From: Aegilops tauschii subsp. strangulata
Lineage: Eukaryota; Streptophyta; Magnoliopsida; Poales; Poaceae
Length of the DNA: 64,000 nucleotides
Direction: 5' to 3'
NCBI RefSeq assembly: GCF_002575655.3
Contig: NC_053036.3
Span: 163,718,627-163,782,626, forward strand
Position numbers and translations under genes: made by a program. Below are positions 21,701 through 33,157 of the stretch, piece by piece. The notes below the pieces were generated by a model. The model was not told the origin of the DNA. It ran no database searches and saw only the letters and a program-made list of their open reading frames with translations. Numbering within the stretch: the stretch's first letter is position 1; each line of letters opens with the position of its first letter.

Positions 21701-24700
21701 CTTCGACCAGGTGGGTCCCGACTGTCAGGCACTTCCTTGCCTGCGAAGATGTAGCTGGTGGGTCCCAGCAGTCAGGGGGGCGAATCGTTTTTTTTGCCCG
21801 GACGCACTTCCTTGCGTGCGAAAATGTAGCTGGTGGGTCCCAGCAGTCAGGGGCAAACGTTTTTTTCGCGAAATACGGTGGCCCGTCCGGTGGGTCCCTG
21901 CTGTCAGATGGAGGAATAATTATTTTGCACGTAATAAGGAGGCACTTCCTTGCTGCGGCCGTGGACCCAGCTGTCAGCCTCTCCACGTACAGTCCACGTC
22001 TGATGGAAGCCGTTCCTTGACCACGTTGACCACGCCGCGCCGAGAGCACCAGGGCGGTGGACGACGGCGAGGCCTAGGAAGGGGACGACGCGGAGCCGGG
22101 GAAGATGCGACAGTGGATGCCCACGCGTAGAGGAGTACTACGGTTCACTGGTTCGCTTCGGTGTGAGGCTGCCGTCGCCGCAGAATAACAGGGGGTGTGG
22201 GTGAGTAGAGGGATGGCCTGGCCAGCGGTGGGGGTAGTAGGGGGGCGGTGAGGCCTCCGCCGCATCGCAGCCGGCCACAGGAGGCAGGAGCACGAGGCAC
22301 GACCGGCGCTGCTTTGGGCGGCTGGAGCAAGAAGACTAGAGGTTGAAGAAGCACTACGGCGTTGGATGGACATCGTACGGTCACTGGAGCTAGAATCGTG
22401 CATATTGACTAAGTTGACAAAGCCCTCCGTCCCCGTCAACTTAGTAGGCCCACAAGTCAGCCTGCCACTATACTGGGTCCCAGCTAACAGGGGGAGTATT
22501 CATTTTTTGTGCGTAATAAGGAGGCACTTCCTTGCGTGCGAAGATATAGCTGGTGGGTCCGAGCTGTCAGCGGCGGTAACGTTTTTTTCGTGAAATACAG
22601 AGGCCCTTTCGGTGGGTCCCTGATGTCAGGTGGAGGAATCATTATTTTGTGTGTAATAAGGAGGCATTTCCTTGCGTGCGGCCGTGGACCCAGCTGTCGG
22701 CCTCTCCACGTACAGTCCACTTCAGATGCATGTCGGTCGTTGACCATGTTGACCAGGCCGCGCCGAGAGCACCAGGGCGGTGGACAACGGCGAGGCCTAG
22801 GAAGGGAACGACACGGAGGCAGGGAAGACTCGGCAGTTGTTTCCCACGCGGAGGGGAGTACGACTGTACGAGGGTTTACTGGTTCGTCTGCCGTCACCGG
22901 AGAATAACAGCAGGTGTGGGTGAGTAGAGGGATGGCTAGGCCAGCGATGGGAGTATGGTGGGGCGGTGAGGCCTGCGCGGCAGCAGAGCCGGCCGCGGGG
23001 AGGAGGGAGCAGGCAGTCCCTCCGGCGCTTGTTTGAGCGGCTGGAGCAGGAAGAGCAGAGATTGAAGAAGCACGACGGACGTTGGATGGCCATCCAATAG
23101 TCACTGCTTGTGCGTCAACCTTTTTTTAGGAAAGCCTCAAATCTGTGGAAAACAGCATACATCCCATCTGCCATTATATCTAATAATTTACAGCCCATTT
23201 GTTAATTATTAAGGTTCTTTTGGAGCCCATATTCTTTTTGTTAGCTTTACAGCCCATATTGTGGCCACGGTTAAAAAATTATACGAAATTTTGCATATTT
23301 CGGTGCGGTCCGAACTGTTTTTAATCCCGAAATTTCTACTCACATTCAAACTGATTTTAAAAATAAATGTATATAAATATAAAATCCAACAAATTTCTCC
23401 ACGCATAAAAATTAATGTAATTTAAAATCTCGAAATGAAAAAAAAGATATTTGAAACTATTTACCGGTTTGATGTGTTTTTAAAATGTACAGCCCATTTC
23501 TCATTACTGATGGGCCATTTTCTCGGCCAGCCGAATGAAAGGTCTCCTCGTCTTGAAAGATTTGTAGCCCAATAGGCCTGACAAAGCGACTTACTTGGCA
23601 AATCATAAAAAAACTGGGCTGTGGCCGTGGACCCAGCTGTCAGCCTCTCCACGTACAGTACTCTTCCGATGAAAGTCGTTCCTTGACCACGTTGACCACG
23701 CCGCGCGGAGAGCACCACGGTGGTGGACGACGGCGAGGCCTAGGAAGGTGACGACGCGGAGCCTGGGAAGACATAGTAGTGGAAGCCCGCGTGGAGAGGA
23801 GTACGAGGGTTCACTGGTTCGGCTGCGGTGTGAGGCTGCCGTCGCCGCAGGGCCTGGCCAACGGTGGGAATAGTAGGGGGCGGTGAGGCCTCCACGGCAG
23901 CACAGCCGGCCACGGGAGGCAGGAGCATGCGGCACGACCGGCACTGCTTTGGGCGGCTGGAGCAAGAAGACCAGAGGTTGAAGAAGCACTACGGCCGTTG
24001 GATGGACATCGTACGGTCACTGGAGCTAGAATCGTTCATATTGACTAAGTTGACAAAGCCCTTCGTCCCCGTCAACTTAGTAGGCCCACAAGTCAGCCTC
24101 CCACCAAGGTGGGTCCCAGCTAGCCGGGGGAGTATTCATTTTTGGTGCGTAATAAGGAGGCACTTCCGGTGGGTCCGAGCTGACAGCGGGGGGAACGTTT
24201 TTTTCGTGAAATACGATGGCCCGTCAGGTGGGTCCCAGCAGTCAGGGGGCAAACATTTTTTTTGCAAAATACGGTGGCCCGTCCAGTGGGTCCCTGCTGT
24301 CAGTTGGAGGAATCATTATTTTCCGCGTAATAAGGAGGCACTTACTTGCTGCGGCTGTGGACCCAGCTGAGACTCTCCACGTACAGTATACTTCCGATGG
24401 AAGTCGTTCCTTGACCACGTTGACCTTGCCGCGTTCCGTTGCATGCATGTGTCCATGGGCATGGTGCGTCCCCACTATCAGCCTCTCACGTACAGTCATC
24501 TTCTGATGACTCTCAGTTGTTGACCACGTTGACCACACCGTGCCGAGCGCACCCAGACTGGAACAACCCGGAGATGGGGAAGACGGGGCAGTGGAGTCGC
24601 AGATGGAGAGGAGTGGGAAACTTCACTGGTTTAGGTGCGCGGCCGCACAGCCGCGGTGCCGCCCACGGGAGACAGGAGCAAGAACAGAGGTTGAAGAAGG

Positions 24701-25450
24701 AGCAAAGCTGTTGGATTAACATCCAACGGTCCAGCTGCTAAAATCATTTGTTGATTAAGTTGACAAAGCCGTGCGTACACGTCCGCTTAGTAGGCCCACA
24801 AGTCAGTCACCAAATCTGACGGGTCCCAGCTGTCAACGGGATGAATAATTTTTTTGCAAAACAAGGATGCACTTCCTTCCGTGCGAAGATACCGCCGGTG
24901 GGTCCTAGCTGTCAGGTGGAGGAAACATTTTTTTCCAGCTTAATAAGGAGGAACTTTCCTTACGCGCGACCATGGACCTTGTGGGTCCCAGCCGTCAGGC
25001 TCTCCATGTACAGTCCTCTTCCGATGACTCTCGTTTGTTCACCACGCCGCACCAAACGCAGCGAGGCGGTGGACGACGGTGAGGCCCCGGACGGGAACGA
25101 CTCGGAGATGGGAAAATGCGGCAGTGGAGTCGCAGATTGAGATGAGGAGAAGGGTTATAACTGGTTCTGTTGCGGCGTGGGGCTGTAGTCTGTGGAGAAT
25201 AACAGGAGGTGTCGAGGGGTGGAGGGATAGCCTGGTCGGCGGTGGGGTAGCGCTTCACAGCGATGCGTGCTAAGCAGAGCCGCTAGCCGCCGGAGGCCGG
25301 ACCAGGCGGTCCCGGCGACGCTGGAGGAAGAAGACGAGAGATTGAAGGTGCATGTCGGCCATTGGATATAAATCCAATGGCTGTGGATGACACAATCATT
25401 TGTTGACCAAGTTGACAACGCCCTGCGTAGGCTTTGACCTATTGGCCCAC
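21700..25450 (+). repeat. Long-period subterminal repeats of CACTA-A
   Basis: Two modules alternate. Module 1 has GGAGGCACTTCCTTGCGTGCG and GGTGGGTCCCAGC(T/A)GTCAG (many copies from 21720 to 24990). Module 2 has CTCCACGTACAGTC, GTTGACCACGTTGACCACG(C)C, GAGCACCAGGGCGGTGGACGA and, 250-300 bp later, GAAGAAGCAC(T)ACGGC and GTTGGATGGACATC (starting near 21985, 22705, 23640, 24370, 25000). Spacing is 350-950 bp. A gap at 23105-23640 is AT-rich with ACAGCCCAT motifs. Long frames here are chance products of the repeats. The right edge of the window has inverted copies (62700-62940). Confidence 0.75.
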
Positions 25451-26020
25451 ATGTCAGCCTGCAAAAATGTGGCATATATTTAACCCATGTTTTCTAGAAT
25501 GTACAGTCCATTTGCTGGGCTGGGTGAACAAATAATTTCGCGTCAATCAGGCCCATTTATATTTTCTAAGAAATCCCAGCCCATTTGCACTTCCTTGAAA
25601 TACACGTATTAGGTGGGCTCGTTATATATAATGTTATGTTAGAAGGAGCAATTAATATCAAAGAATAAACCAGAGAGACACATTTTTTATATATATAATT
25701 AAGAAATTAGAGAGTTATTGCTCAAAATAAAAATGAGCGCATTATTATTAAATTGGTCCTTAAAATCTTCGCAAGCTTTTGTACGCAATCACCAGGATTT
25801 TCCTTGCCTGTGAGTCAAAAACAACCATGATTTTCCTTGCCAACTTCCGTTAAACATTTACTTTTATAAGTTAATAACACGTGGGATGTTTTTATAATGT
25901 ATATATAAGTCTCTATAAAATATACGATAATAGTAATAATATAAATATATATAATGTGGTTAGAAGGGAAAACATAAATTGGACACATCATTACTTTTAT
26001 AGGAGACCTGCGTTTTATAC
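25267..26020 (+). repeat. Block shared in inverted orientation with 63190-64000
   Basis: GTGCTAAGCAGAGC, GAGGAAGAAGACGAGAGATTG, TTGACCTATTGGCCCACA, TCCATTTGCTGGGCTGGGTG, TTGGTCCTTAAA, CAATCACCAGGATTTT and GTTAGAAGGGAAA follow in the same order on the complement of 64000-63190. Both copies become very AT-rich towards the inner end. This is the clearest evidence that the outer flank is a sister CACTA element. Confidence 0.85.
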
Positions 26021-26290
26021 CCCACAGTAGGCATACTAACAAGTTCACACACAAATACAACAGAAAAGGTAAACATTCATATCAAACTCAGGTTCCCAGG
26101 ACACGTTCATATTCATAGCCAACATTCACTATCAACAACTCAAAAGATTCATATATACACAAGCTCAGCATATCTATGCATCCAAATGATTGATAGATCA
26201 CACGACAATATTCATACATAATTCACAAAAAGATTCAGATATACACATGTTCAGTATGTTTATGCATCCAAATGATTGAGATCACAGCCA
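26020..26290. other. AT-rich spacer, no gene seen
   Basis: A short direct repeat (AAAGATTCA(T/G)ATATACACA, then CATCCAAATGATTGA) occurs at about 26143-26192 and 26228-26280. No coding signal. Confidence 0.5.
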
Positions 26291-29200
26291 ATATGATCCA
26301 TGGACGAACTTTAATTACCTAGGGTACAGACTGGTAAATGGTGTTCAATCGAAGGTACTTCTTGCTAAAATTAGTTCTTGTACGAGTAAAGTTTCGAGTA
26401 CATAAGAGGCAGCATAGACAATCTGAACTTTGCTTGTAGGTTTATCCTCAAATAGTGGCCTCGTGCCGAGGGAGGTTTGAGCAACTTGGCCACTACTTTC
26501 ATCCAACTAGTTTACTGGCCCATCTTGGTCCTGTATCTCGCCAAAATTCTACATTGCAGACGAGAAAGGAGGCGGTTGAGAAAATGAACCACCCAAATTT
26601 TTTGTGCAGTTCAATTGAAATGGAGCATCCTTGGCGTGCAGACTGATTAAGTGCCAGATGATTATACGCGTCAACCAAATTGTCTAGAATCTTTAGACTC
26701 CATGCCATATAGTTCACTACCATATGTACCGATAACCAAAAGGCACAAGTTGGGACCAAAGACTGGACTGCGTTTTTCTGGGCTATGCACCAAGCGATAT
26801 TTTTGGCGTTCACTCTCCTAATACTTGGAGTTTGACAATTGGTTGACGCCGTTTGATACTCGAATGAATATAGGCACTTCTTGTCAACATCGATGCTTGT
26901 CTGAGTGAACTTTGGAGTACATAGCAGCAGCATAAGTACCTGTCCATCTGATCATTTTGTGTAGTTCTACTGAAATCACCCGATGTAATGATTTGCCTGC
27001 GAGTTCAGGCTCCAAATTACTCCTTTATGAAATCGGCAAACAGTAGCACAATACCAAATTACCAATACATATGACAGGCACAATAATCAGGATAAAGACC
27101 AGTACCAACCTGTGTGAGGTAGCATATCAATTACTATTTCCTTTGACTGGAAGCCGAGATAAGCCAAGCGACTGACAGCAAAGGAAGAAAGCAAGCGGAG
27201 ATTAGCGACTGACAGGAAAGGACGGAAGCTGTCGAGGCAATGAAGCACCCAATGTTTTTGTGCAGTTCCACCAAAATCGAGCATCCCTGTTGGCACATAT
27301 ATTGAGAGAGTGAGATTACTGTAATAGTGGGACTAGTTGATGAAACATACACTAACAAATAGAAGCACCCTCATTATCTTAATGGGTAAAGTTAGCAACA
27401 TAGTAGTCTTGCTTAAAGAGAGGTATTAGTTTATTTAATCAGTGCCAATTAGCTCAACTCAACACTCAAAGCATTGCCATTTATCATATGTTGCAAAACT
27501 TTAACGTGCAAAGATAAAGGAGTTTCTCATGACAGTAGCACGATACAAATAGAGATGACATCAAACTAATATGGATGAAGGCCTTAGGCCCGTACCAACC
27601 TGAGAAAAAAAGATTATTCATGTAGTCCCATAAGAGATGATAAAGCACTCACTGGAATCACACAATAGTATATATTTTTGTGCACTTCAAATGTATGGTT
27701 GAAATCACTCTTGTTTACCAGTGCTGAGATTATATCAAAAGATTATCCAGAACTTCCAGCAGAGTTAAAGCACTGGCTGGGATACAGTTCATTGTATTGT
27801 CTTGAGTAGTTCCACTAAAATGTATGATTGGCACAACATGATCCCTATTTGCACAAGTAGGAACAAGGTGAAAACTTCGTTAGCTTAGTGAGAAAGGATA
27901 GGAAGACATTAGCATATTACTCAAATAGTAGCATCAAATTCATGATGGACAATACGCAAAACATTGCCTCATTGAACCAATGGCAATAAATTGACATGCA
28001 AAACAATAGCACTATTATGTCATGACACTAATAATATTCTCTCCCTACTCCACCACATGATTCACCTCCATAGACAAACATACACACGTACATGATTCAG
28101 CATAGGGTCCTACTAAAGATTTGTTTAACTCCAACAGGAAAATTAGGCAGTAATAAATTAGTGGTACTTAAGTACTCCTAATTAATTAAGTGAGACAGCA
28201 GAAGTGGAAGGGCTCCCTGGAGGATCGTCTCACATGTAAGGTAGTCGTTGCCGGAGCCCTTGAATGGCCTCGACTGAGGCCTCTGGCTTCAGCAAGATCG
28301 CCTTGGCACTGTTTATTCTTCTTCTTCTTCCTCTTCATGCTCTGTTTCTCTTTCTCCTCGCCAGTTGGTGAAACCAAGTACATGATTGGCCTTCTAATTC
28401 AGAATTGGTTTTGTCAGTGAGGGAGTACACGTGTACTAGTAAAAAACAACATTATTTTCTCATGGCAGTCGGAAAATAGAGATGAACACATGCATTAAAT
28501 ATCATTCTTACCTAAAGGAAGGTTATGGCGCCAATATGGATGATGAGGATTGGAACACAGATCTCCCTTTGTGCAGTTCCACCAAAATGAACCAACTGTT
28601 CGATTCTGACATTCCAGTTAAACAGCACAAAAGTCACTTCTTTTAAGAAGAGTTTTGTGCAGTGCACCAAAAGGTCACAACAGCAACCAGGTGAATTGGA
28701 TATCCCTGTTTGCACAAAAAGGCACAGAGGAAACAGTCAGAGTCTCAAACAATTACAGGCAAAAACATTTGGCTAAACTTGTCATGGCTTATAACAGTGG
28801 CATGGCTTCAATTTTACCAGGGACATTAGATTAAGAACAGCTAAGGCTGCGTTCGGTTCACAGGTTTGGTGCAGGATTTTCGTAGGAACACAATTCCTAC
28901 GGTATTCTTTCCCTTCCAACCGTTCGGAACACGGGAAAGGTGAATAGTGTTTCATAGGAAAGCTGGTCTGGTAGTACTGATTCCATAGGATTAGAAACAT
29001 CCACGCGCTGCTCATTTTTTGGGCGGAAGCCCGAGGCAGGCACTCGCTGCCATGCGTTAACAGGTTGCTGTGCTGTGTTGCCGGAATAAAAAAATCAACC
29101 TATGTGTGGTACGTGAGGTGAGGATAAGAGTAGTCACTGTGCAGCTGAATAAACAAATAGCATCTCATACTGCCAAGCATGCTACTCTAAAATAACAAAT

Positions 29201-29400
29201 CTGTACATTTCGTAGTCCATCCGAACACATTCTCTTGAGAGTTTCCTCCGGTTCGCTGTTCCATAGTTTTATACCTACATTGCTTTCCTATTCCTCTATT
29301 TTCATCAAGACCTATGTTTTCTGCCCCTTCATTCCGAACGGAGCCTAAATATTTGGTATAAGGGCATGGGACAGTGGGTGCACCAGTAGTCCAGCACCAT
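26290..29400 (-). repeat. Array of exon-like repeats (A copy)
   Basis: Minus-strand counterparts of 11100-12960. On the plus strand the unit appears as TTTGTGCAGTTCCACCAAAA followed, some 10-30 bp on, by CCCTGTTTGCACA (complement of a 3' splice site, TGCAAACAG|GG). Copies lie near 26598-26645, 26955-26990, 27254-27300, 27675-27710, 27800-27860, 28570-28600 and 28655-28725. A second shared element (CACTTCTTG ... GAGTACATA(A/G)) occurs at 26360-26410 and 26875-26925. Short open frames contain variants of QGCSILVELHKN, but the frame is not kept between copies, so a noncoding or long-dead gene is more likely. Confidence 0.6.
28845..29345. mobile_element. Tourist-like (PIF/Harbinger) MITE, 501 bp
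   Basis: Ends GGCTGCGTTCGGTTC and (complement) GGCTCCGTTCGGAAT, flanked by TAA on both sides (28842-28844 and 29346-29348). Interior has CCTACGG/CCGTAGG-type fold-back motifs and no coding frame. The three-base TAA duplication and GGC...GCC ends fit this superfamily. Confidence 0.8.
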
Positions 29401-29708
29401 GTACGTAAACAGGGGCATAAAGTGGTGATTCATAGTTTGTTGCCCCGAGAAACAAACATCCGAGAAACATATCTGGGTTGGTCCCATTTTTGTTCACTCT
29501 AGCCACCTACTCCTATGTGTGGATAGCAAATCTAGTCCTGGTCATACCACTATGTACAGCGTTACCCCTATATTTCCCTTTTCGACCAAGAGACCGGTTG
29601 GATGACCAGTCTGTACTACTTTCACCCCCTTTCCTTCCTGTTTGTACCAAGTCCGATGTACATACTAAATTCCCCCACCCCCACTTTATTTCTTGTTTGA
29701 ACCAAGTA

Positions 29709-29811
29709 CTCCCTCCGTCCGGAATTACTTGTCATCAAAATGGATGTGTCTAGAACTAAAATACATCTAGATACATCCATTTCAATGACAAGTATTTTCG
29801 GACGGAGGGAG
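29709..29811. mobile_element. Complete Stowaway MITE, 103 bp
   Basis: CTCCCTCCGTCCGGAATTAC at the left and its near-perfect complement ending CGGACGGAGGGAG at the right, flanked by TA (29707-29708, 29812-29813). The inner sequence is almost a full palindrome (GTCATCAAAATGGATGTGTC / CATCCATTTCAATGAC). Confidence 0.95.
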
Positions 29812-29972
29812 TACAAGATTCGACTCCATGAAGTAGCTTTACCTCTAACAATAGAAAAAAAGTGACGTTGGACCATCCGATTGAGAGGGGCTGAGAGGTA
29901 GAAAATGATGCACATGCAGCGACGTAGCGAGCTGGGGAAGTAGAGCTAAGGCGGTTTCGAACGAAGATATAC

Positions 29973-30300
29973 CTGAAGGTCGTCGGGATGTGGATAGGTG
30001 GGCGGCGGGAGGCCGGATCCGCCCACAGGCAACGACGAAGGGATCGGAGGACCTCCCGCGCCGGCGCTCGGCCAGAGATAACGGTGCGGCCGGCAGTGGG
30101 TCTCCTCCCTCGCTGTCGACGACGGCCTAAATGCTGCCCCTCCTCCCCTTCACCGGCGGAGGGGGATACGTCCGGATCTGTAACCAGCGGTGAGGATAGA
30201 AAGCCAGTGTTTTTTGAAGGGAGAAAGACAGTGTTACTACTCCTATCTTGTTTAGATCTGGAGAGGATGAGAGTGTGTGAATAGAGCAACCCTAGCAAGC
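29973..30300 (-). ncRNA. First exon of the TATA-driven exon-array gene (A copy)
   Basis: On the minus strand the leader CTTGCTTGCTAGGG, CTCTCCAGATCTAAACA is followed by a GC-rich exon ending CGACCTTCAG|GTATAT, a good splice donor at 29972/29971. No ATG-initiated conserved frame is seen in the exon, so it is either 5' UTR or noncoding. The array of splice-acceptor units at 26290-28740 lies downstream in the same orientation. The B copy (10310-10644) shares promoter, leader and exon. Confidence 0.5.
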
Positions 30301-30318
30301 AAGCGCGGAGGCTCCGGC

Positions 30319-30328
30319 CTATATATAC
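30319..30328 (-). promoter_or_regulatory. TATA box of the exon-array gene (A copy)
   Basis: TATATATAGGC on the minus strand, about 25-30 bp before the shared leader. Conserved with 10292-10298. Confidence 0.6.
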
Positions 30329-30968
30329 GTAGTGGGGTAGTTTTCCTTTTTCACTCCATCAAAACAATCGTTTAAAATTGTGTACTACTACATGCCAGGT
30401 CGCGGTTTTTTTAGTTGTTGATTGTTTTTTGAGATAGCTACCCGCTTGTTCCAAGTGGTGTTACGGTGTGCCAGGTCGCACTTTGTACCGTTCAAGTCTG
30501 GTACTACAAGTCCCTCCATTAAATGAACAACCACCCCCTCGTAAAAATTGTGAACAAGCCCACGGCTAAAATTAGCGGAAACGTGGGTTGCCCCAACATG
30601 CCTTATTATTTATATTTTCTACTCCCTCCATTCCTAAATATAAGTCTTTTTTTTATATGCCACACGTAAGACAAGAATTTTTTTATTAGCAGTGAACCCC
30701 ACATGTCATAGACACAAAAATTGTGGCAAGATTCCCTTAGGCAAGCCAAAGTGTGTCTAACAATTTGAGCAACTCAGGTTAGGCAAGTGTGGGAAAAATA
30801 ATGTGGCAACATAAGACAAACATAGTCACAATCCAAACAGCCCCGTAATTTTTTGTGACATGCATGAAAATTTGGTTAGTTAAATTTTATAGTCAAAATT
30901 TGGCAAGGTGCATCAAATCAACACATGCAAGTATCAAAAGGAAAGTCACGGCATGCATGCATGTGTTG

Positions 30969-31095
30969 TACTCCCTCCGTTTCCAAATATAAGTCTTTTT
31001 AGAGATTGCAACATGTGACTACATACGAAGCAGAATATGTCTACTCCTACATACGAAGTAGCCCATTTGAAATGTGTAAAAAGACTTATATCGAG
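30969..31095. mobile_element. Decayed Stowaway MITE
   Basis: Left end TACTCCCTCCGTTTCCAAAT, ATAAGTC, then a direct repeat CTACATACGAAG(C/T)AG; the right side ends with AAAAAGACTTATAT but the terminal GGAGGGAGTA is lost. Confidence 0.65.
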
Positions 31096-31767
31096 TGCAG
31101 TGCTTTGATGTGTCGCGTCAACTCGTACAAGACCGAGAAATTTGATTACTACAACGCCCTCTCCCTCGCGGACTGAGCTCCGGTGCCTTAACTGCACCTG
31201 CCTTCGGCTGCATGACACGAGGGCCAACCACCTGTTGGGCCCACCTGTCATAGACGCAATGGCAGGAGCAGTAAGTAGAAGCTTTCGCTACACGCTATCC
31301 CTCCCGCACGAGGTGGACGGACATGCAGCAGTGGATTCGATACTGTAGAAGTAGGAGTAAATCATTGTTCGTCTTCTCGAAGAGGCAAAGAGCCAAGCGC
31401 AACCCGAACGTGGCAGTTGCGAACGCTCGCGTGGTGCGGTTCCTTGGAGTACTAGCCAGGCTCTTGCATGAGACAAAATTGCTACTGTTTAACAATTAAA
31501 CTCCATGATCCATTGGTTGATACTCATTCTGCATAGGTCCACGCGCTTAGCACCGTTTCCTCCTGGGGTCACCAATGTTTATTTGCAAATTATTAGCATT
31601 GCATGCAATGAACTAGCCATTGCAAGTCATTAAAAGCATGCACACCTCTCATCTCTTATTGGTTGATATGTCAAGAAACAAGAAACAAGGTAGAAGTTAA
31701 TGCACCGCGCCTAAGTGTTTTGGGACTACTTGGTTTTCGTAAGATGACTTACACACCTAGACGGAGG

Positions 31768-31880
31768 GAGTAGTATAGCCCTGTAAACCGGAAAGGAGTA
31801 TTTGCCTTTCTAGATATTTCAACAAGTGACTAGACTACACCGTGTGCAGTACTCCCTCCCTTCCGGTTTATAGGGCTCAA
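31768..31880. repeat. Two Stowaway ends facing outward
   Basis: AGCCCTGTAAACCGGAAAGGAGTA (about 31778-31800) and, 48 bp on, TACTCCCTCCCTTCCGG with TTTATAGGGCT (about 31849-31876) are complements of each other; a third end, GACGGAGGGAGTA, lies just before. The arrangement looks like nested or rearranged MITEs. Confidence 0.5.
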
Positions 31881-32483
31881 ATCTCAAATCTCATGAACCA
31901 AGGCATTTTGCGATTGGAGGAACGTATCTCATACTTTACAAAACTACCCTAATTAAACTCATGCATTAATTACGTAGTTCTCTCGTTTTCCTCTCCGCCT
32001 TGGTCGCGGTGCACAATATTGAGCACTCCTATATGACTAGCCGCTATATCTACATGCGGGACATTTCAAAGCATCCGGGCCCGCGTGCCATCCACCAAAT
32101 CACAGCGAGGTGCTACAGTCGAGACTCACCTGTCACCCCGGTGTGGCCATCATGACCCGTCATATCACAAAACCCACACCTTTACCAGCAGTGGTAAGGT
32201 GGCCTCCAAGTTGGACTGGACGAAGCAACCATCATTTCACTGGAACGCTCGTTCAAGCCCTTTCTTCCCTTTCTTTAAGAAAACCTCACTCCAGGCTACT
32301 CACTTCTGCCATTTTTCATCTGTACCGACGAAGGAAAGGTGGGCGAATCAGTTATGCTGCTATATTTTCATTCCAAGAATCTTCTTTTTGCGAAGGACCG
32401 ACCGATTCTCACATCCTATTATTTTCCTGTTTTCATTGCGATTGTGGTTTCCTTTCGATTGCTTTTTGTTTGTCAGTTCATTG

Positions 32484-33157
32484 ATGGATTCTGGAGCACT
32501 AGGCAGAGAGTTGCCGGCGGACAACCCACTGGAGACAGCGATCTCCAGGAAGCGAGCACCGACCAACGGGTTGACCATGTTGGCGGGCCAACCCATGGAG
32601 ACGAAGAACTCCAAGAAACAAGCACTGGCCAAAGAGTTGAGGACGTTGGCGGACGAACTCCTCAAAGAAAGTTGGAAGAACAGCAAGGGCCCCACCGTGC
32701 CTACCCCAGGAACTCTGATTGCCACCTATGTGAGGCTCAAGACCGAGTTTGAGGAGATAGTCGCCGTTGAGAAGCAGTATTCCCTTGGCAAGGTGATGGC
32801 CCCCATCGAGGACGAGGAGATGGCCCCCGGAGGGATGAGATCCCCCGGTGAGCTGCACAAGGTAAAAAATAATGGCTTATTACCATAGTTGTGGTTTTTG
32901 ATTATTTGCAATGTGCTTGCTAATATGTTAGGGTTGTGCAGGTGCCGGTGGACGTCCTTGATGATTCCGATGTCGTGGCCCGTCCTGTTGGAATCGCCCC
33001 GGAGATTGATTCCGATGCCGCTGTCCATCCTATGGACATCGCCCCAGAGATCGATTCCGATGTCGCGGTCAGTCCTGTGGACATCGCCGTAGAAATCGAT
33101 TCCCATGCCGCTGTCCGTGCTGTGGTCATTGCCAGAGAGATCGATGACAAGAAATAG
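32484..33157 (+). CDS. Two-exon orphan-like gene with a 15-residue repeat, apparently intact
   Basis: Exon 1 is 32484-32861 (ATG in TTGATGGAT context), ending CTGCACAAG|GTAAAA. The intron is 32862-32941, ending GGTTGTGCAG. Exon 2 is 32942-33157, in phase 0, ending TAG; the product is 197 residues. The N-terminal part is helical and charged, with a direct duplication (RKRAPTNGLTMLAGQPMET and a related KKQALAKELRTLADEL stretch). Exon 2 encodes four tandem 15-residue repeats of the form DS(D/H)-A-A/V-V-x-P-V-D-I-A-x-E-I. No known domain, signal peptide or membrane segment. A TATATTTT motif lies about 125 bp upstream. The open frame extends upstream to 32085, so an earlier start is possible. It sits in CACTA-A's cargo zone. 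I do not recognise a family. Confidence 0.6.

Larger units (their letters stand above)
30330..32083. other. Gene-free stretch with MITE remnants
   Basis: A one-ended Stowaway (TACTCCCTCCATTCCTAAAT, about 30620), a decayed one at 30969-31095, and two facing ends around 31765-31880 are present. GCTTAGCACCGTTTCCTCC at about 31547 matches 8931. 31200-31470 has moderate GC content but no supported coding sequence. Confidence 0.5.

Noticed and set aside
21586..25475. Frames of 100-200 residues on both strands
   Set aside because: Products of the GGTGGGTCCCAGC and GTTGACCACGTTGACC repeat modules; parallel frames exist in each copy and strand.
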